Shown: piece after piece, positions 17,396 through 25,949 of the stretch
How the letters are laid out: every line of letters starts with the position of its first letter
How positions within the stretch are numbered: the stretch's first letter is position 1
Source: Sulfurimonas sp. HSL1-2
Lineage (GTDB): Bacteria; Campylobacterota; Campylobacteria; Campylobacterales; Sulfurimonadaceae
Assembly: GCF_039645565.1 (NCBI RefSeq)
Contig: NZ_CP147914.1
Coordinates: forward strand, 1,857,573 to 1,921,572
Reading direction: 5' to 3'
DNA: 64,000 nucleotides
Notes under the pieces: model-generated
Seen by the model: only the letters and a program-made list of their open reading frames with translations
Database searches by the model: none
Told to the model about the DNA's origin: nothing
Position numbers and translations under genes: made by a program

Positions 17396-17836
17396 ATGAC
17401 CCAGGAACACCAGGCCCTCAAGACCGAACAGTACCTCAACCCGGCGGAAATCACCGCACACCTCGAAGGCGTCGAGTATATCGTCATGGCAGCCCCCGCC
17501 GTGCGTGACACGGCCAAAGCACCGATCCACTTCACCCTTTTTCTCAATACGGCCGACAACCTGCCTGCCGATATCCAGCAGGCCGTGCTTGACAAATTCG
17601 CCGACCAGTACGGCTTCCGCAATATTGCCGACCTTTTCAGCCAACCCGACCGCGTCGCTTTCGCCGTGACCACGCAGGAGACGCCGATGCCCCTGCACCT
17701 CTTCAAGCCCGAAGACAAGATGCGTCTCCCCTCCACCGTAATGTTCGTCATGGATTTCGAGGCCGATTCCGACAACTTCCCCGAGGTCAAAGAGAAACAG
17801 CTGACCGGCTGGACCTACGCTTACGAAACGGAATAA
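17396..17836 (+). CDS. Hypothetical protein, 146 aa
   Basis: An acidic soluble alpha/beta protein with hydrophobic strands (VEYIVMAAPAV, STVMFVMDFEA). No cofactor or catalytic motif seen. The ATG at 17396 is 9 nt after AAAGG; a GTG at 17393 in the same frame (6 nt after AAAGG) is an equally good alternative. It follows the preceding gene by 12 bases. Confidence 0.65.
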   Translation: MTQEHQALKTEQYLNPAEITAHLEGVEYIVMAAPAVRDTAKAPIHFTLFLNTADNLPADIQQAVLDKFADQYGFRNIADLFSQPDRVAFAVTTQETPMPLHLFKPEDKMRLPSTVMFVMDFEADSDNFPEVKEKQLTGWTYAYETE

Positions 17837-17890
17837 ATACACCCTGCTCCACCCGCTGGCATCTACTGCATGCCGGTGTCGCTGTCATCA

Positions 17891-17899
17891 TGCTATAAT
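17891..17899 (+). promoter_or_regulatory. Extended -10 promoter of the small lipoprotein gene
   Basis: TGCTATAAT without a visible -35 box. Transcription would start near 17906, about 20 bases before the TTG start, leaving room for the AAAGGA ribosome site at 17916-17921. Confidence 0.65.
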
Positions 17900-17927
17900 T
17901 TTGCCACTACCATTCAAAGGAATCCTC

Positions 17928-18182
17928 TTGTATAAACGTATCATGCTCCCTGCCCTCCTCCTGCTCCTTCTTGGCGGCTGCAGCAAAGTCACCAAAGAGA
18001 ACTACGACAAAATCGAGTCAGGCATGTCCTATGACGAGGTCGTCAAACTGATCGGGAAACCCGAAGGGTGTTCGGAAACCCTCGGCATCAGCAGCTGCCA
18101 GTGGAAAAACGACGGTGCCGTGATCGATATCAAGTTTATCTCCGACCAGGTGACGTTCACCTCGGCCAAAGGGCTGAAGTAG
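17928..18182 (+). CDS. Small outer-membrane lipoprotein, DUF3862/SmpA-like, 84 aa
   Basis: A short lipoprotein signal (IMLPALLLLLLGGC, lipobox LGGC) is followed by TKENYDKIESGMSYDEVVKL and IGKPEGCSETLGISSCQW, the pattern of the small BamE/SmpA-like DUF3862 fold; two further cysteines could form a disulfide. The TTG at 17928 is chosen because AAAGG lies 7 nt upstream. Inferred to be membrane-attached in the periplasm; function unknown. Confidence 0.82.
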   Translation: MYKRIMLPALLLLLLGGCSKVTKENYDKIESGMSYDEVVKLIGKPEGCSETLGISSCQWKNDGAVIDIKFISDQVTFTSAKGLK

Positions 18183-18192
18183 ATCTTCCCCT

Positions 18193-18213
18193 TCTGCTTC
18201 CGGCGGGAGCAGA
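18193..18213 (+). terminator. Hairpin after the lipoprotein gene
   Basis: TCTGCTTCC pairs with GGGAGCAGA around a GGC loop, 10 bases after the stop codon. No T-run follows, so the call is tentative. The gap to groEL holds no other gene. Confidence 0.4.
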
Positions 18214-18356
18214 CCTCTCCTCATGCATTTAGCATCGTCTCTACAACCCCTTTTCATACCGCACGCCGAACAAAACTTCCGACACGACAAACGGTGCCGG
18301 TCTGATCACTGGGAGAAAAAGTGGAATAAAATAAGGGGAAAAAAGGTGTAGAAGAT

Positions 18357-18388
18357 GGCGGGAACCCGTCGTTAACGGGTCTCCCGCC
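18357..18388 (-). terminator. groESL operon terminator
   Basis: GGCGGGA (18357-18363) pairs with TCCCGCC (18382-18388), with an inner CCCGT/ACGGG stem. It lies 16 bases past the groEL stop; on the minus strand a TTTTTT stretch follows about 13 bases later. Confidence 0.65.
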
Positions 18389-18404
18389 GAGGGTGCGTGG
18401 GAAG

Positions 18405-20039
18405 TTACATCATCCCCGGCATGCCGCCCATGCCGCCCATGCCGCCCATATCCGGTGCAGGTTTCTCTTCCGGAATCTCGTGGATCGTCGCTTCCGTCGT
18501 CAGCAGGAGGCTGGAGACGGAGGTCGCGTTCGTCAGCGCGACGCGCTCGACCTTGAGCGGGTCGATAATACCGGCTTCAAACATGTCGACATATTCGCCT
18601 GTCGCCGCGTTGAACCCGACGTTCTCGTTCGTAGCCGTCTCGATACCGTTGACGACGACGCCCGTATCAAAGCCCGCATTGGCAGCGATCTGCTTGACCG
18701 GCGCCTTGACGGCGCGCAGGATGATCTCGTAGCCGATCTTCTGGTCGCCTTCGAGGTCAAGGCTGACTTTCGCCGCTGCACGGATCAGTGCGGCGCCGCC
18801 CCCGATAACGATCCCCTCTTCCACGGCGGCTTTCGTCGCGGAGAGTGCATCGTCGACGCGGTCTTTTTTCTCTTTCATTTCCGTTTCCGTCGCAGCACCG
18901 ACCTTGATGACCGCCACACCGCCGGAGAGCTTCGCCAGGCGCTCCTGGAGCTTCTCTTTGTCGTACTCGGATGTCGTCGCCTCGATCTGCGTCTTGATCT
19001 CGTTGATACGCGCCTGGACCGCCGCGCTGTCGCCGACACCGTCGACGATCGTCGTGTTGTCCTTGTCGATGACGACGCGGGACGCCTGGCCGAGGTCAGC
19101 AAGGTTCGCAGACTCGAGCGTACGGCCGATCTCCTCGGAGATCACCTGGCCGCCGGTAAGGATCGCGATATCCTGCAGCATCGCCTTGCGGCGGTCACCG
19201 AAGCCCGGCGCCTTGACCGCGGAGATGTTAAGGATACCGCGCAGTTTGTTGACGACCAGGGTCGCCAGCGCTTCGCCTTCGACATCCTCGGCGATGATAA
19301 GCAGCGGACGGTTCGTCTTCTGCACCTGCTCGAGGACCGGCAGCAGGTCTTTGAGGTTGCTGATCTTCTGGTCGAAGAGCAGGATGAACGGGTTTTCGAT
19401 CTCCGCGATCATCTTCTCGCTGTTGGTGATGAAGTAGGGGCTGAGATAGCCGCGGTCGAACTGCATCCCCTCGACGACGTCGAGTTCATCGCTGATCCCC
19501 TTGGCCTCTTCAACGGTGATAACGCCGTCCTGGCCGACTTTTTCCATCGCTTCGGCGATCATGTTGCCGATTTCGCTGTCGGAGTTCGCGGAAATCGTCG
19601 CGACCTGGGCAATCTCGGTTTTGTCCTTGATGGACTTGGAGATGGCTTTGAGCTCGGCAAGGATCGCTTCAGTCGCCTTGTCCATACCGCGCTTGACTTC
19701 GACCGGGTTCGCACCGGCCGTGATGTTGCGCAGACCTTCCTGGAAGATAGCATTGGCAAGGACCGTTGCGGTCGTCGTACCGTCACCCGCCTCGTCGGCC
19801 GTGTTGGATGCGACCTGCTTGACCAGCTGCGCGCCCATGTTTTCCAGCGGATCTTTCAGCTCGATTTCGCGGGCGACGGAGACGCCGTCTTTGGTGATGT
19901 TCGGAGAGCCGTAGCTCTTCTGGATCAGGACATTGCGTCCGCGCGGCCCCATCGTGACCTTGACGGCATCCGTCAGCTTCTGTACGCCTGCGGCGAGGGT
20001 ATTGCGTGCTTCATCCGAAAAGTGAATCTCTTTTGCCAT
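18405..20039 (-). CDS. groEL: Chaperonin GroEL, 544 aa
   Basis: Full-length 60-kDa chaperonin. It starts [20 protein letters not shown], has the ATP-binding [11 protein letters not shown] segment and ends in the usual Gly-Gly-Met repeat ([13 protein letters not shown]). It forms the double-ring folding chamber in the cytoplasm with GroES, encoded 18 bases upstream. Regulation probably occurs at the groES promoter. Confidence 0.99.
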   Translation of the reverse strand: MAKEIHFSDEARNTLAAGVQKLTDAVKVTMGPRGRNVLIQKSYGSPNITKDGVSVAREIELKDPLENMGAQLVKQVASNTADEAGDGTTTATVLANAIFQEGLRNITAGANPVEVKRGMDKATEAILAELKAISKSIKDKTEIAQVATISANSDSEIGNMIAEAMEKVGQDGVITVEEAKGISDELDVVEGMQFDRGYLSPYFITNSEKMIAEIENPFILLFDQKISNLKDLLPVLEQVQKTNRPLLIIAEDVEGEALATLVVNKLRGILNISAVKAPGFGDRRKAMLQDIAILTGGQVISEEIGRTLESANLADLGQASRVVIDKDNTTIVDGVGDSAAVQARINEIKTQIEATTSEYDKEKLQERLAKLSGGVAVIKVGAATETEMKEKKDRVDDALSATKAAVEEGIVIGGGAALIRAAAKVSLDLEGDQKIGYEIILRAVKAPVKQIAANAGFDTGVVVNGIETATNENVGFNAATGEYVDMFEAGIIDPLKVERVALTNATSVSSLLLTTEATIHEIPEEKPAPDMGGMGGMGGMPGMM

Positions 20040-20057
20040 ATCTGTCTCCTCTAAAAT

Positions 20058-20318
20058 TTATTTGATGATTCCAAAAATATCGTCGGCATCCATGATGAGA
20101 TACTCTTTGCCGTCGAGGGAAAGCTCGTTGCCGGAGTATTTACCGAATACGACGGTGTCGCCGACAGCGATAGTCTCGACGTCGCCGCCGATCGCAACGA
20201 TCTTGCCCTGGGAAGGCTTCTCTTTTGCATTATCCGGGATGATGATCCCTGAAGCGGTGGTCTGCGCGTCTTCGACACGCTCGACAAGCACACGGTTACC
20301 AAGTGGTTGAAAGTTCAT
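20058..20318 (-). CDS. groES: Co-chaperonin GroES, 86 aa
   Basis: A standard 10-kDa chaperonin: [20 protein letters not shown], the mobile loop [18 protein letters not shown], and the closing [14 protein letters not shown]. The ATG at 20318 has AAGGAGAA 5' of it; an upstream in-frame start would add seven residues and lacks a site. It lacks the metal-binding C-terminal extension of H. pylori GroES. Confidence 0.98.
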   Translation of the reverse strand: MNFQPLGNRVLVERVEDAQTTASGIIIPDNAKEKPSQGKIVAIGGDVETIAVGDTVVFGKYSGNELSLDGKEYLIMDADDIFGIIK

Positions 20319-20369
20319 GTGTTCTCCTTTGCTTAACAAAGCACTATGTGCTAAAAATTTTACGCGCTA

Positions 20370-20398
20370 ATTTTACTTTATAGCCATTCAATTGTCAA
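20370..20398 (-). promoter_or_regulatory. sigma-70 promoter of groESL
   Basis: On the minus strand TTGACA (20398-20393), a 17-base spacer, then TAAAAT (20375-20370). Transcription would start about 45 bases before groES. A short inverted repeat GCAC-TAT-GTGC (20341-20351) lies just downstream of the expected start. Confidence 0.75.
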
Positions 20399-20414
20399 GA
20401 ACTTTAGTCAATTT

Positions 20415-20461
20415 GGCTAAAGAATAATTAGCCGATTAACATATAAACTGTTTAGCTAAAC
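20415..20461. promoter_or_regulatory. Two perfect palindromes upstream of the groESL promoter
   Basis: GGCTAA-N7-TTAGCC at 20415-20433 and GTTTAGCTAAAC at 20450-20461 share the core TTAGC/GCTAA. They sit 20-60 bases upstream of the groESL -35 box and also lie upstream of tRNA-Met. They resemble repressor operators but match neither the canonical CIRCE element nor the HspR HAIR element. Confidence 0.5.
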
Positions 20462-20538
20462 TATTGCGAAAAAGAAGGCGATCACTTTTAGGAAAATCTA
20501 AGGACTCTGAAACTATAATTTCGGTCTTTCAAACGGAT

Positions 20539-20615
20539 GTCAAGGTAGCTCAGCTGGTTAGAGCGCTGGTCTCATAAGCCGGAGGTCGAGAGTTCAAGTC
20601 TCTCTCTTGACACCA
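20539..20615 (+). tRNA. tRNA-Met (CAT)
   Basis: 77 bases. The acceptor GTCAAGG pairs with TCTTGAC, the D-loop is TAGCTCAGCTGGTTAGAGC, the anticodon loop CTCATAA gives CAT, and CCA is encoded. The first pair is G-C, so it is not the initiator; elongator Met is more likely than Ile2 (lysidine-modified CAT). TATAAT at 20514-20519 is its -10 box. Confidence 0.93.
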
Positions 20616-20720
20616 TCCTTCAAAAAACTCCCTGTTTTCAGAACCTTCAAAATTAATGCATTTAAAGTGTGCCCGAATCGTGCCCTTTTGATACCTCAAC
20701 GGCGTTCTACCGGCATCTTC

Positions 20721-21374
20721 TCAGAACGTTTTCCTGATATAGAAAGCCGCATAGTTTTGTGCCGTCTGCTTCGGCGTCGTATGGACAAAATCTTCGGCAT
20801 CGGCGAGCTGCAGGCCTTCAGGCAATTCCGCCGCCATCTTCTTTTGGTCATACCGCATTGTCTGCAACCCTGCACACGCGCTTTCGCCGTCAACGGCAAA
20901 GGTGTTGATGATAGCGGTTCCGCCCGGAAGCAGGGAGGCGTACATCACCTCGAAATACTTCCGGCGCTCCGTTGCGTCCAGCAGAAAATGGAACATCGCC
21001 CTGTCATGCCATACGCGGAACTGCTTCGTCGGGTTGAAATTGACTATATCCGAACAGACGTATTCAGGGATGTCAGCATCCGATGCCAGGCGATCCCGCA
21101 CGATCTGCAGCGAGGCTTCAGACGCGTCCAGCAAACAGAGGTTGCGGTACCCCTTTGCGATCAGGTTATCAACCAGGAGTGAGGCACCACATCCCACATC
21201 GATGACACCGTCATCCGGTCGCGCGAAGGTTTCGATCTGTGCAAGCGATTTTACAGGAGTAGTTTGATGCCACAGGACGTCGGTATATGTTTTGGATCTG
21301 AAAAGGCTGTCCCAGTGTTCCCGGCGGAACGCATCCGGTAGAACGTTTTTCATATTTTCTGTCGTGTCGCTCAT
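20721..21374 (-). CDS. Class I SAM-dependent methyltransferase, 217 aa
   Basis: Motif I is visible as GVIDVGCGASLLVDNLIAKG, motif II acidic residue in LCLLDASEASLQIV, and a post-I D-I region SDIVNFNP. The N-terminal segment HWDSLFRSKTYTDVLWHQTT resembles small-molecule methyltransferases of the thiopurine/tellurite-resistance type. Cytoplasmic; substrate unknown. It lies 8 bases after the glutaredoxin-like gene and is probably the last gene of that operon. Confidence 0.88.
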   Translation of the reverse strand: MSDTTENMKNVLPDAFRREHWDSLFRSKTYTDVLWHQTTPVKSLAQIETFARPDDGVIDVGCGASLLVDNLIAKGYRNLCLLDASEASLQIVRDRLASDADIPEYVCSDIVNFNPTKQFRVWHDRAMFHFLLDATERRKYFEVMYASLLPGGTAIINTFAVDGESACAGLQTMRYDQKKMAAELPEGLQLADAEDFVHTTPKQTAQNYAAFYIRKTF

Positions 21375-21382
21375 CCGGACGA

Positions 21383-21712
21383 TTACGAAAGCCCCAGCTC
21401 TTTGTCGATCGTCTTCTGGTCGAAGCCGCAGATCCAGCGGTTGCCGATGAGCACGACCGGGACGCCGCGGCAGCCGTGTTTGAGACAGTCCTTCGCCGCC
21501 TGATTATTTGTGGAGATGTCGATGGTACGGAAGCGGATCCCTTTGTCCTTGAGGTACTTCTTGGCCGTCGCGCACCATTTGCACCCAGGTGCTGTGAAGA
21601 GTGCGACAGGTTTCTGGCTTTTGGGCTTGGGTTTGCCGCCGCTCTTTGATGCAGCGGGCTTCGCGCCACCGGGCTTCTGCCCCTGAGGTTTGCTTTTTGG
21701 TTTCTCTGCCAT
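21383..21712 (-). CDS. Glutaredoxin-like protein with basic N-terminal extension, 109 aa
   Basis: The first 35 residues are a Lys/Pro/Gly/Ser-rich extension (AEKPKSKPQGQKPGGAKPAA). The remainder is a thioredoxin-fold glutaredoxin domain with the dithiol motif PGCKWCATAKKYL, the cis-proline GVPVVLIG and GFDQKTI. No signal peptide. The extension is not usual for glutaredoxins and may bind acidic partners or nucleic acid. Located between exbD and a methyltransferase gene, same strand. Confidence 0.85.
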   Translation of the reverse strand: MAEKPKSKPQGQKPGGAKPAASKSGGKPKPKSQKPVALFTAPGCKWCATAKKYLKDKGIRFRTIDISTNNQAAKDCLKHGCRGVPVVLIGNRWICGFDQKTIDKELGLS

Positions 21713-21724
21713 CGCTTTGCCGTC

Positions 21725-22102
21725 CTACTCTTTCGTCACGATATAGAGCTGCTCGTGGTTGTACTTCTTGAGCAGGTCCATCACCGTCACAAAGTTCTGG
21801 AAGGTCGCATCTTTGTCACTGCGCAGCACCACCGTCTGGTCCTTGGGAATCTCGGAAATGCGTTTTTCCAATTCCGCGACGCTGATCGGCGTCTTGTCCA
21901 GGTGGTACTTCCCGTCCTTGGTCACGTAGACGTCGATCTCTTTACGATCCTCTTTCTTGTCCGCGGACTTTGCATCGGGCAATTCCACGGGAAGGATCCC
22001 CTGCTTGATGAATGTAGCGGTCGTGACAACCATGACAAGCAGGACAAGCAGGATGTCGATCAGCGGGATGACATTGATCTGGTCAAAGCGTTTACGCTGC
22101 AT
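21725..22102 (-). CDS. ExbD/TolR biopolymer transport protein, 125 aa
   Basis: One membrane segment near the N-terminus with the essential Asp (INVIPLIDILLVLLVMVV), followed by a periplasmic domain (VTKDGKYHLDKTPISVAEL). With ExbB it uses the proton motive force to energise TonB. It overlaps exbB by 11 nt. A TonB-like protein is encoded 3 kb away at 25133. Confidence 0.94.
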   Translation of the reverse strand: MQRKRFDQINVIPLIDILLVLLVMVVTTATFIKQGILPVELPDAKSADKKEDRKEIDVYVTKDGKYHLDKTPISVAELEKRISEIPKDQTVVLRSDKDATFQNFVTVMDLLKKYNHEQLYIVTKE

Positions 22103-22553
22103 CCTGCTGGTTCCCTTTTTGCGTGTTGACGTCCCAGTAGGTGAGCAGCCGCTCCATCTTGCGCAGCAGTGCCGTGTAGAAGACGATGGAAGGAATCGCG
22201 ACGAGGATACCGAAACCGGTCGCCTTCAGCGCCAGTGCCAGCCCCGTCATGACTTTTTTCGTATCGACCGTACCGATCTCGCCAAGACCGTAGAAGGTGA
22301 TCATAATCCCCAGGATCGTCCCCAGCAGACCGACATAGGGCGCGTTGGCCCCGATGGCAGAAATCGTCGAGAGGTTGTCGCTGAGATCAAGCTCCAGCAG
22401 CTCTTTGCTGTCATAGGCGTTGACATCGACGCCTCTGTAGTACATCAGCCGTTCAATAAAGAGCCACAGGGCAATCACACTCATTACCAGCAATGTGCCC
22501 ATCACTCCGTAATCCAACAACCGTTCTGCCAACTCCAACCAATTACCCTGCAT
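22092..22553 (-). CDS. ExbB/TolQ proton channel protein, 153 aa
   Basis: Short-form ExbB with three membrane segments: LLDYGVMGTLLVMSVIALWL, IGANAPYVGLLGTILGIMIT and a third ending in VAIPSIVFYT. The conserved GLLGTILGI and GLALALKATGFGI motifs are intact. It overlaps the histidine-kinase gene by 11 nt and exbD by 11 nt, so this operon mixes sensing and transport genes. Confidence 0.94.
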   Translation of the reverse strand: MQGNWLELAERLLDYGVMGTLLVMSVIALWLFIERLMYYRGVDVNAYDSKELLELDLSDNLSTISAIGANAPYVGLLGTILGIMITFYGLGEIGTVDTKKVMTGLALALKATGFGILVAIPSIVFYTALLRKMERLLTYWDVNTQKGNQQDAA

Positions 22554-23406
22554 CTTCTGCTACCTCCGCTAAATTAAGTGTTACCGTCGTCCCCTGCCCG
22601 GGCGCCGAATCGATACTGAGCCCGATCCTGTGCCGGTCGCAGTAGCGTTTGACGAGATCGAGCCCGATCCCGTATCCCGGAAGAGAGTCGTCGCTCTGAT
22701 AGTAACGGTCGAACACCTTGAAGAGCTCGACCTCATCCATGCCGCGCCCCTCGTCCCGGATCTCAAGACGTTTGGCTTTCAGGTTCATGCTGATTGTCGT
22801 CCCTTTGGGCGAGTTTTTGACCGCATTGTCGATCAGGTTGTCCACGACTTTGATGAAGCCCATTCTATCGAGTTTCAGACTAACGGGCTCTAAATCGCAT
22901 GCCAGCGTTATACCGGGATAGATCTCCTGCAGCGCCTCACAGCGCTCCTGCAAAAGAGGAGCGATCGCAACGGTGTCGATCCGCTCACGCTGCATCTGGC
23001 TTTTGATCAGGTAGTCCAGTTCATCGTAACGGGCTTCCAGGAGTTCGCAGGCCGAGGCGATCCGGCCGATCCGTTTGCGCGACTTTTCATCCGTGCACCC
23101 CTTCTCGAGCATCTGCGCGTTCGTCTTGATCGTACTGACGGGGATGTTGAGCTCGTGCAGCGTCTCCTTGGAGAAACGTTCCAGGGTCTCGAAGTGGCTG
23201 ATCAGCGGTTCGATCGCGATCTTTGAGAACATCCATCCCAGCAGCAGCGCGAACGGCAATGCGATGAAGAGCAGCGAAACGATGGAGAAGATCTGGAACT
23301 GCAGCTGGAGCACATAGACCCCGGCGACTATCGTCAGCACCGAAACCACGTAGAAGAAGGCGATCGCCAGGAAAAAGTTACGAAACAAGGCGGTACCCCA
23401 CCCCAC
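22543..23406 (-). CDS. Sensor histidine kinase, 287 aa
   Basis: Two N-terminal membrane segments (FFLAIAFFYVVSVLTIVAGV; IVSLLFIALPFALLLGWMFS) with almost no periplasmic loop. An H-box follows (TLHELNIPVSTIKTNA), then N-box VVDNLIDNAVKNSPKG, G1 DEGRGMDE and G2 GYGIGLDLVKRYC. There is no HAMP or PAS domain, so the signal may be sensed within the membrane. It overlaps its response-regulator gene by 29 nt; the GTG at 23406 is tentative because no clear ribosome site is seen. Confidence 0.88.
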   Translation of the reverse strand: MGWGTALFRNFFLAIAFFYVVSVLTIVAGVYVLQLQFQIFSIVSLLFIALPFALLLGWMFSKIAIEPLISHFETLERFSKETLHELNIPVSTIKTNAQMLEKGCTDEKSRKRIGRIASACELLEARYDELDYLIKSQMQRERIDTVAIAPLLQERCEALQEIYPGITLACDLEPVSLKLDRMGFIKVVDNLIDNAVKNSPKGTTISMNLKAKRLEIRDEGRGMDEVELFKVFDRYYQSDDSLPGYGIGLDLVKRYCDRHRIGLSIDSAPGQGTTVTLNLAEVAEDAG

Positions 23407-24037
23407 GGATATTTTCGATCATCTCCGCACCGATGAGCTGTTTGATGCGGTTGATGTAGACGCGTACGGCTCCTTCGCTCCCCGATTCGCCGGCGCTCCA
23501 GAGCACCTCCTCGATCATCGCTTTCGTGACGGTCTTGTTGCAGTGGCGCATCAGCAGGGTCAGCAGGTCATACTCTTTGCGCGTCAGTTCCAGGGCGTTG
23601 CCGTCGAAGAGGACCGTATGGTGTTCCGGGTCATGGCAGAGGCGCCCGTTGCAAAGGCCGTCGAGACGCCCGCTTCGGCGCAGCAGCGCCGTGATCCGCC
23701 AGAGCAGCTCGTCGTTGTCAAAAGGTTTTGTCAGGTAGTCGTCCGCCCCCGCGGTGAAGCCCTCTTTACGCTTCTCTTTTTCCTTGTGCGACGTCAGGAA
23801 AATCGTCGGTGTCGTATCGGCCGCAGAGCGCAGTTCGGAGAGCAGGGTCAGCCCGTCGACCTGCGGGACGTTGATGTCAAGGAGGTAGAGGTCGAAACTC
23901 TCTTCAAACGTAACATCGAGCGCTTCCTGACCGTTGCGGCACCAGCGTACAGTATAGCCCTCATCCTCCAGCAGATCGCCGAGCGTCTCGCCCAGCAGAA
24001 GGTCGTCTTCAAGCAGGAGGATGCTGGCCGTCGTCAT
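23378..24037 (-). CDS. OmpR-family response regulator, 219 aa
   Basis: A receiver domain ([20 protein letters not shown]; phospho-acceptor Asp in [12 protein letters not shown]; Lys in [12 protein letters not shown]) is joined to a winged-helix DNA-binding domain ([30 protein letters not shown]). It pairs with the overlapping histidine kinase. The start codon overlaps the pyrC stop (ATGA). Confidence 0.93.
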   Translation of the reverse strand: MTTASILLLEDDLLLGETLGDLLEDEGYTVRWCRNGQEALDVTFEESFDLYLLDINVPQVDGLTLLSELRSAADTTPTIFLTSHKEKEKRKEGFTAGADDYLTKPFDNDELLWRITALLRRSGRLDGLCNGRLCHDPEHHTVLFDGNALELTRKEYDLLTLLMRHCNKTVTKAMIEEVLWSAGESGSEGAVRVYINRIKQLIGAEMIENIRGVGYRLVS

Positions 24038-25083
24038 AGCACGTCTTCGATACTCCAGCCAATCGTTTCGCCGGCGAACATCGGAACGACGTCACCGTAT
24101 TTGGCCGGAACGGTAAAGGGAGTGTCGGAAAGAGTAACCTCTTTGAACTCGGGGCAGATGCCGTAGATACTCTGGGCATTGTCGCTGATGAAGGCCTGCA
24201 GGTTATCGAGCTTGCCGTAGTGGTCAAAAAGCTCGCACAGTGCCTGCAGCGCGATGGGGGCCGTAAAGACACCGGCGGCACAGCCACAGGCCTCTTTTTT
24301 ATGCTGAGGATGCGGCGCGGAGTCCGAGCCGAACATCACCTTCGGATGGGCTTCAAGCGCGACGCTCAGCAGCGCTTCGCGGTCCTCGGGACGTTTCGCG
24401 ATCGGTTTGCAGAAAAGATGCGGCCGCATCAGCCCGCCCGCTACGTCGTCGAGGGTGATGAGGAGGTGGTGCAGCGTGACCGTCGCGTAGAGGTTGGGGT
24501 ATTTGTCCAGCATATCGACTGCCGCTTTTGTCGTAATATGCTCCATGACGATTTTGAGGTCGGGGAAGTTGGAAGCGAGCATCTCGTAGATGCTCATGAA
24601 TTCCGCTTCGCGGTCCATAACGAAACCGTCGGTCTCGCCGTGGATCAGCAGCGGGATGCCCAACGCACACATCGCCTCGAGGGTCGGACGCATGGCATCG
24701 AGATCAAAACGGCTCACACCGCCTTCGGAGTTCGTCGTGATCCCTGCGGGGTAGAGCTTGATGGCAAAGATGTCATCGCGTACCTCTTCGAGGAATTCGC
24801 GCTCATAATGCTGGTAGAAGAGGGTCATCAACGGCTCGAAATAGTCGGCATTGGTCGTTTCGAACATGTCGTCCTCATCGGTGAGGGGAGTACCGAGGGC
24901 TGAAAAAATACGCTCTTTATAGGACTGAACATCCTCTTTGGAGGTAACCGGCGGGACCAGGTTCGGCATCACGACGGCGCCGCTGAAGCTGTAGGCGCTA
25001 AGCGGGGCGACCGTCTCGAGCATCACCCCGTCGCGGAGGTGGAGGTGCATATCCAAAGGCATTAAAAGCGTATGGGTTTTCAT
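24034..25083 (-). CDS. pyrC: Dihydroorotase, 349 aa
   Basis: Matches the E. coli PyrC type along its length: DMHLHLRDG metal ligands, [12 protein letters not shown], the carboxylated lysine in [27 protein letters not shown] and [17 protein letters not shown]. It makes dihydroorotate in pyrimidine synthesis. The ATG at 25083 has AAGGA upstream. The downstream response regulator overlaps by 4 nt, an unusual partner for a biosynthetic gene. Confidence 0.96.
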   Translation of the reverse strand: MKTHTLLMPLDMHLHLRDGVMLETVAPLSAYSFSGAVVMPNLVPPVTSKEDVQSYKERIFSALGTPLTDEDDMFETTNADYFEPLMTLFYQHYEREFLEEVRDDIFAIKLYPAGITTNSEGGVSRFDLDAMRPTLEAMCALGIPLLIHGETDGFVMDREAEFMSIYEMLASNFPDLKIVMEHITTKAAVDMLDKYPNLYATVTLHHLLITLDDVAGGLMRPHLFCKPIAKRPEDREALLSVALEAHPKVMFGSDSAPHPQHKKEACGCAAGVFTAPIALQALCELFDHYGKLDNLQAFISDNAQSIYGICPEFKEVTLSDTPFTVPAKYGDVVPMFAGETIGWSIEDVL

Positions 25084-25132
25084 TGAAATCCTTGAATTCT
25101 TAATCAATACTTTATTCTAACATTTCGCGGAT

Positions 25133-25888
25133 TTATTTGAGCACAAAGCGGATCGGGACGTTCAATGTCAAAGCGTGCCGGGGGTGCGGCAGACGGCCCG
25201 AAAGCGACGTGATCGTTCGGATGGCCGCCCGGTCAAGGATCTCCCGTGCGTGTTTCTGAATCGTGACGTCGTGGACGCTACCGTCCGGCTCCACACGGAA
25301 ACTGGCCACTACTTCTCCCTCAATGTGGCGTTTGCGTGCCATACGCGGGTAGTAGAGGTGGCGCTGCAGCAGCTGCGCAATAATGGCCAGGTGCTCATTC
25401 ATATAACTCTCGCTGCTCTGCACTGAGGCGCTCTCATCCGCGCCGGTCTGTTCGGCAGAGGATGCTTCGGCTGTGCTTTCCCCCTCGGCCGCCGCTACCG
25501 GTTCCGTTTCAGTCATCACTTCCATCGCTGTCTCGGGCTGCGTCTCTTCGATGAACGGTGCCGGTTCCTCTTTGACAACCGGCAGCGGTTTGACCGCGGG
25601 GGTCTTCAGGACGACCGCCGGTCTGACGATTTCCGGGCGCTTTACGACCTTCTCGGGCGCTTTTTCCTTAACTGGGACAGGCTTGACCGCGGCAGGTGCC
25701 GGGGCCACAGCCTGTTCGCTCTTTTTCGGCGGCAGTTTCGGGGCCACCCGTGATAATGAAAGGCAGTAATGCGGCGCTTCCGCCGAGACCGACATCGGAA
25801 TCTTCGGCAGAACGACGATGAGCAATACAATCCCTATCGTCAGGTGCAGCGACAATGAAACCAGAAATGCCTGCGGGGAACGTGCCAT
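25133..25888 (-). CDS. TonB-like energy transducer, 251 aa
   Basis: One N-terminal membrane anchor (SLSLHLTIGIVLLIVVLPKI), a Pro/Lys/Val-rich periplasmic spacer (PVPVKEKAPEKVVKRPEI) and a C-terminal TonB fold (YYPRMARKRHIEGEVVASFR, VEPDGSVHDVTIQKHA). It links the ExbBD complex encoded at 21.7-22.6 kb to outer-membrane receptors. AGGA precedes the ATG by 7 nt. It is divergent from the phosphatase gene across a 60-base intergenic region containing an 11-bp tandem repeat. Confidence 0.92.
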   Translation of the reverse strand: MARSPQAFLVSLSLHLTIGIVLLIVVLPKIPMSVSAEAPHYCLSLSRVAPKLPPKKSEQAVAPAPAAVKPVPVKEKAPEKVVKRPEIVRPAVVLKTPAVKPLPVVKEEPAPFIEETQPETAMEVMTETEPVAAAEGESTAEASSAEQTGADESASVQSSESYMNEHLAIIAQLLQRHLYYPRMARKRHIEGEVVASFRVEPDGSVHDVTIQKHAREILDRAAIRTITSLSGRLPHPRHALTLNVPIRFVLK

Positions 25889-25902
25889 ACCGAATCCTAA
25901 CT

Positions 25903-25924
25903 GAAAAGTATTACAAAAGTATTA
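25903..25924. repeat. Tandem 11-bp direct repeat between divergent promoters
   Basis: GAAAAGTATTA at 25903-25913 and CAAAAGTATTA at 25914-25924. The second copy ends 12 bases before the -10 box of the plus-strand gene. Eleven-base phasing is what a dimeric winged-helix regulator would need, so it is an operator candidate. Confidence 0.55.
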
Positions 25925-25936
25925 ATCTGCTTCTGC

Positions 25937-25949
25937 TATGATTGCGCGA
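25937..25949 (+). promoter_or_regulatory. -10 box six bases before the phosphatase start (leaderless)
   Basis: CTGCTATGAT ends at 25942 and the ATG begins at 25949, with no ribosome-binding site. Confidence 0.55.

Noticed and set aside
18393-20054. A plus-strand open frame of 553 codons opposite groEL
   Set aside because: GroEL on the minus strand is unmistakable; the opposite frame is a composition artefact.
20319-20400. CIRCE element before groES
   Set aside because: Only a partial half-site (TTAGCAC) with a 3-base spacer is present instead of the 9-base spacer.
20616-20720. Possible integrative-element attachment site next to tRNA-Met, with GTGCCC repeats just downstream
   Set aside because: No integrase gene and no second copy of the tRNA 3' end were found in the window.
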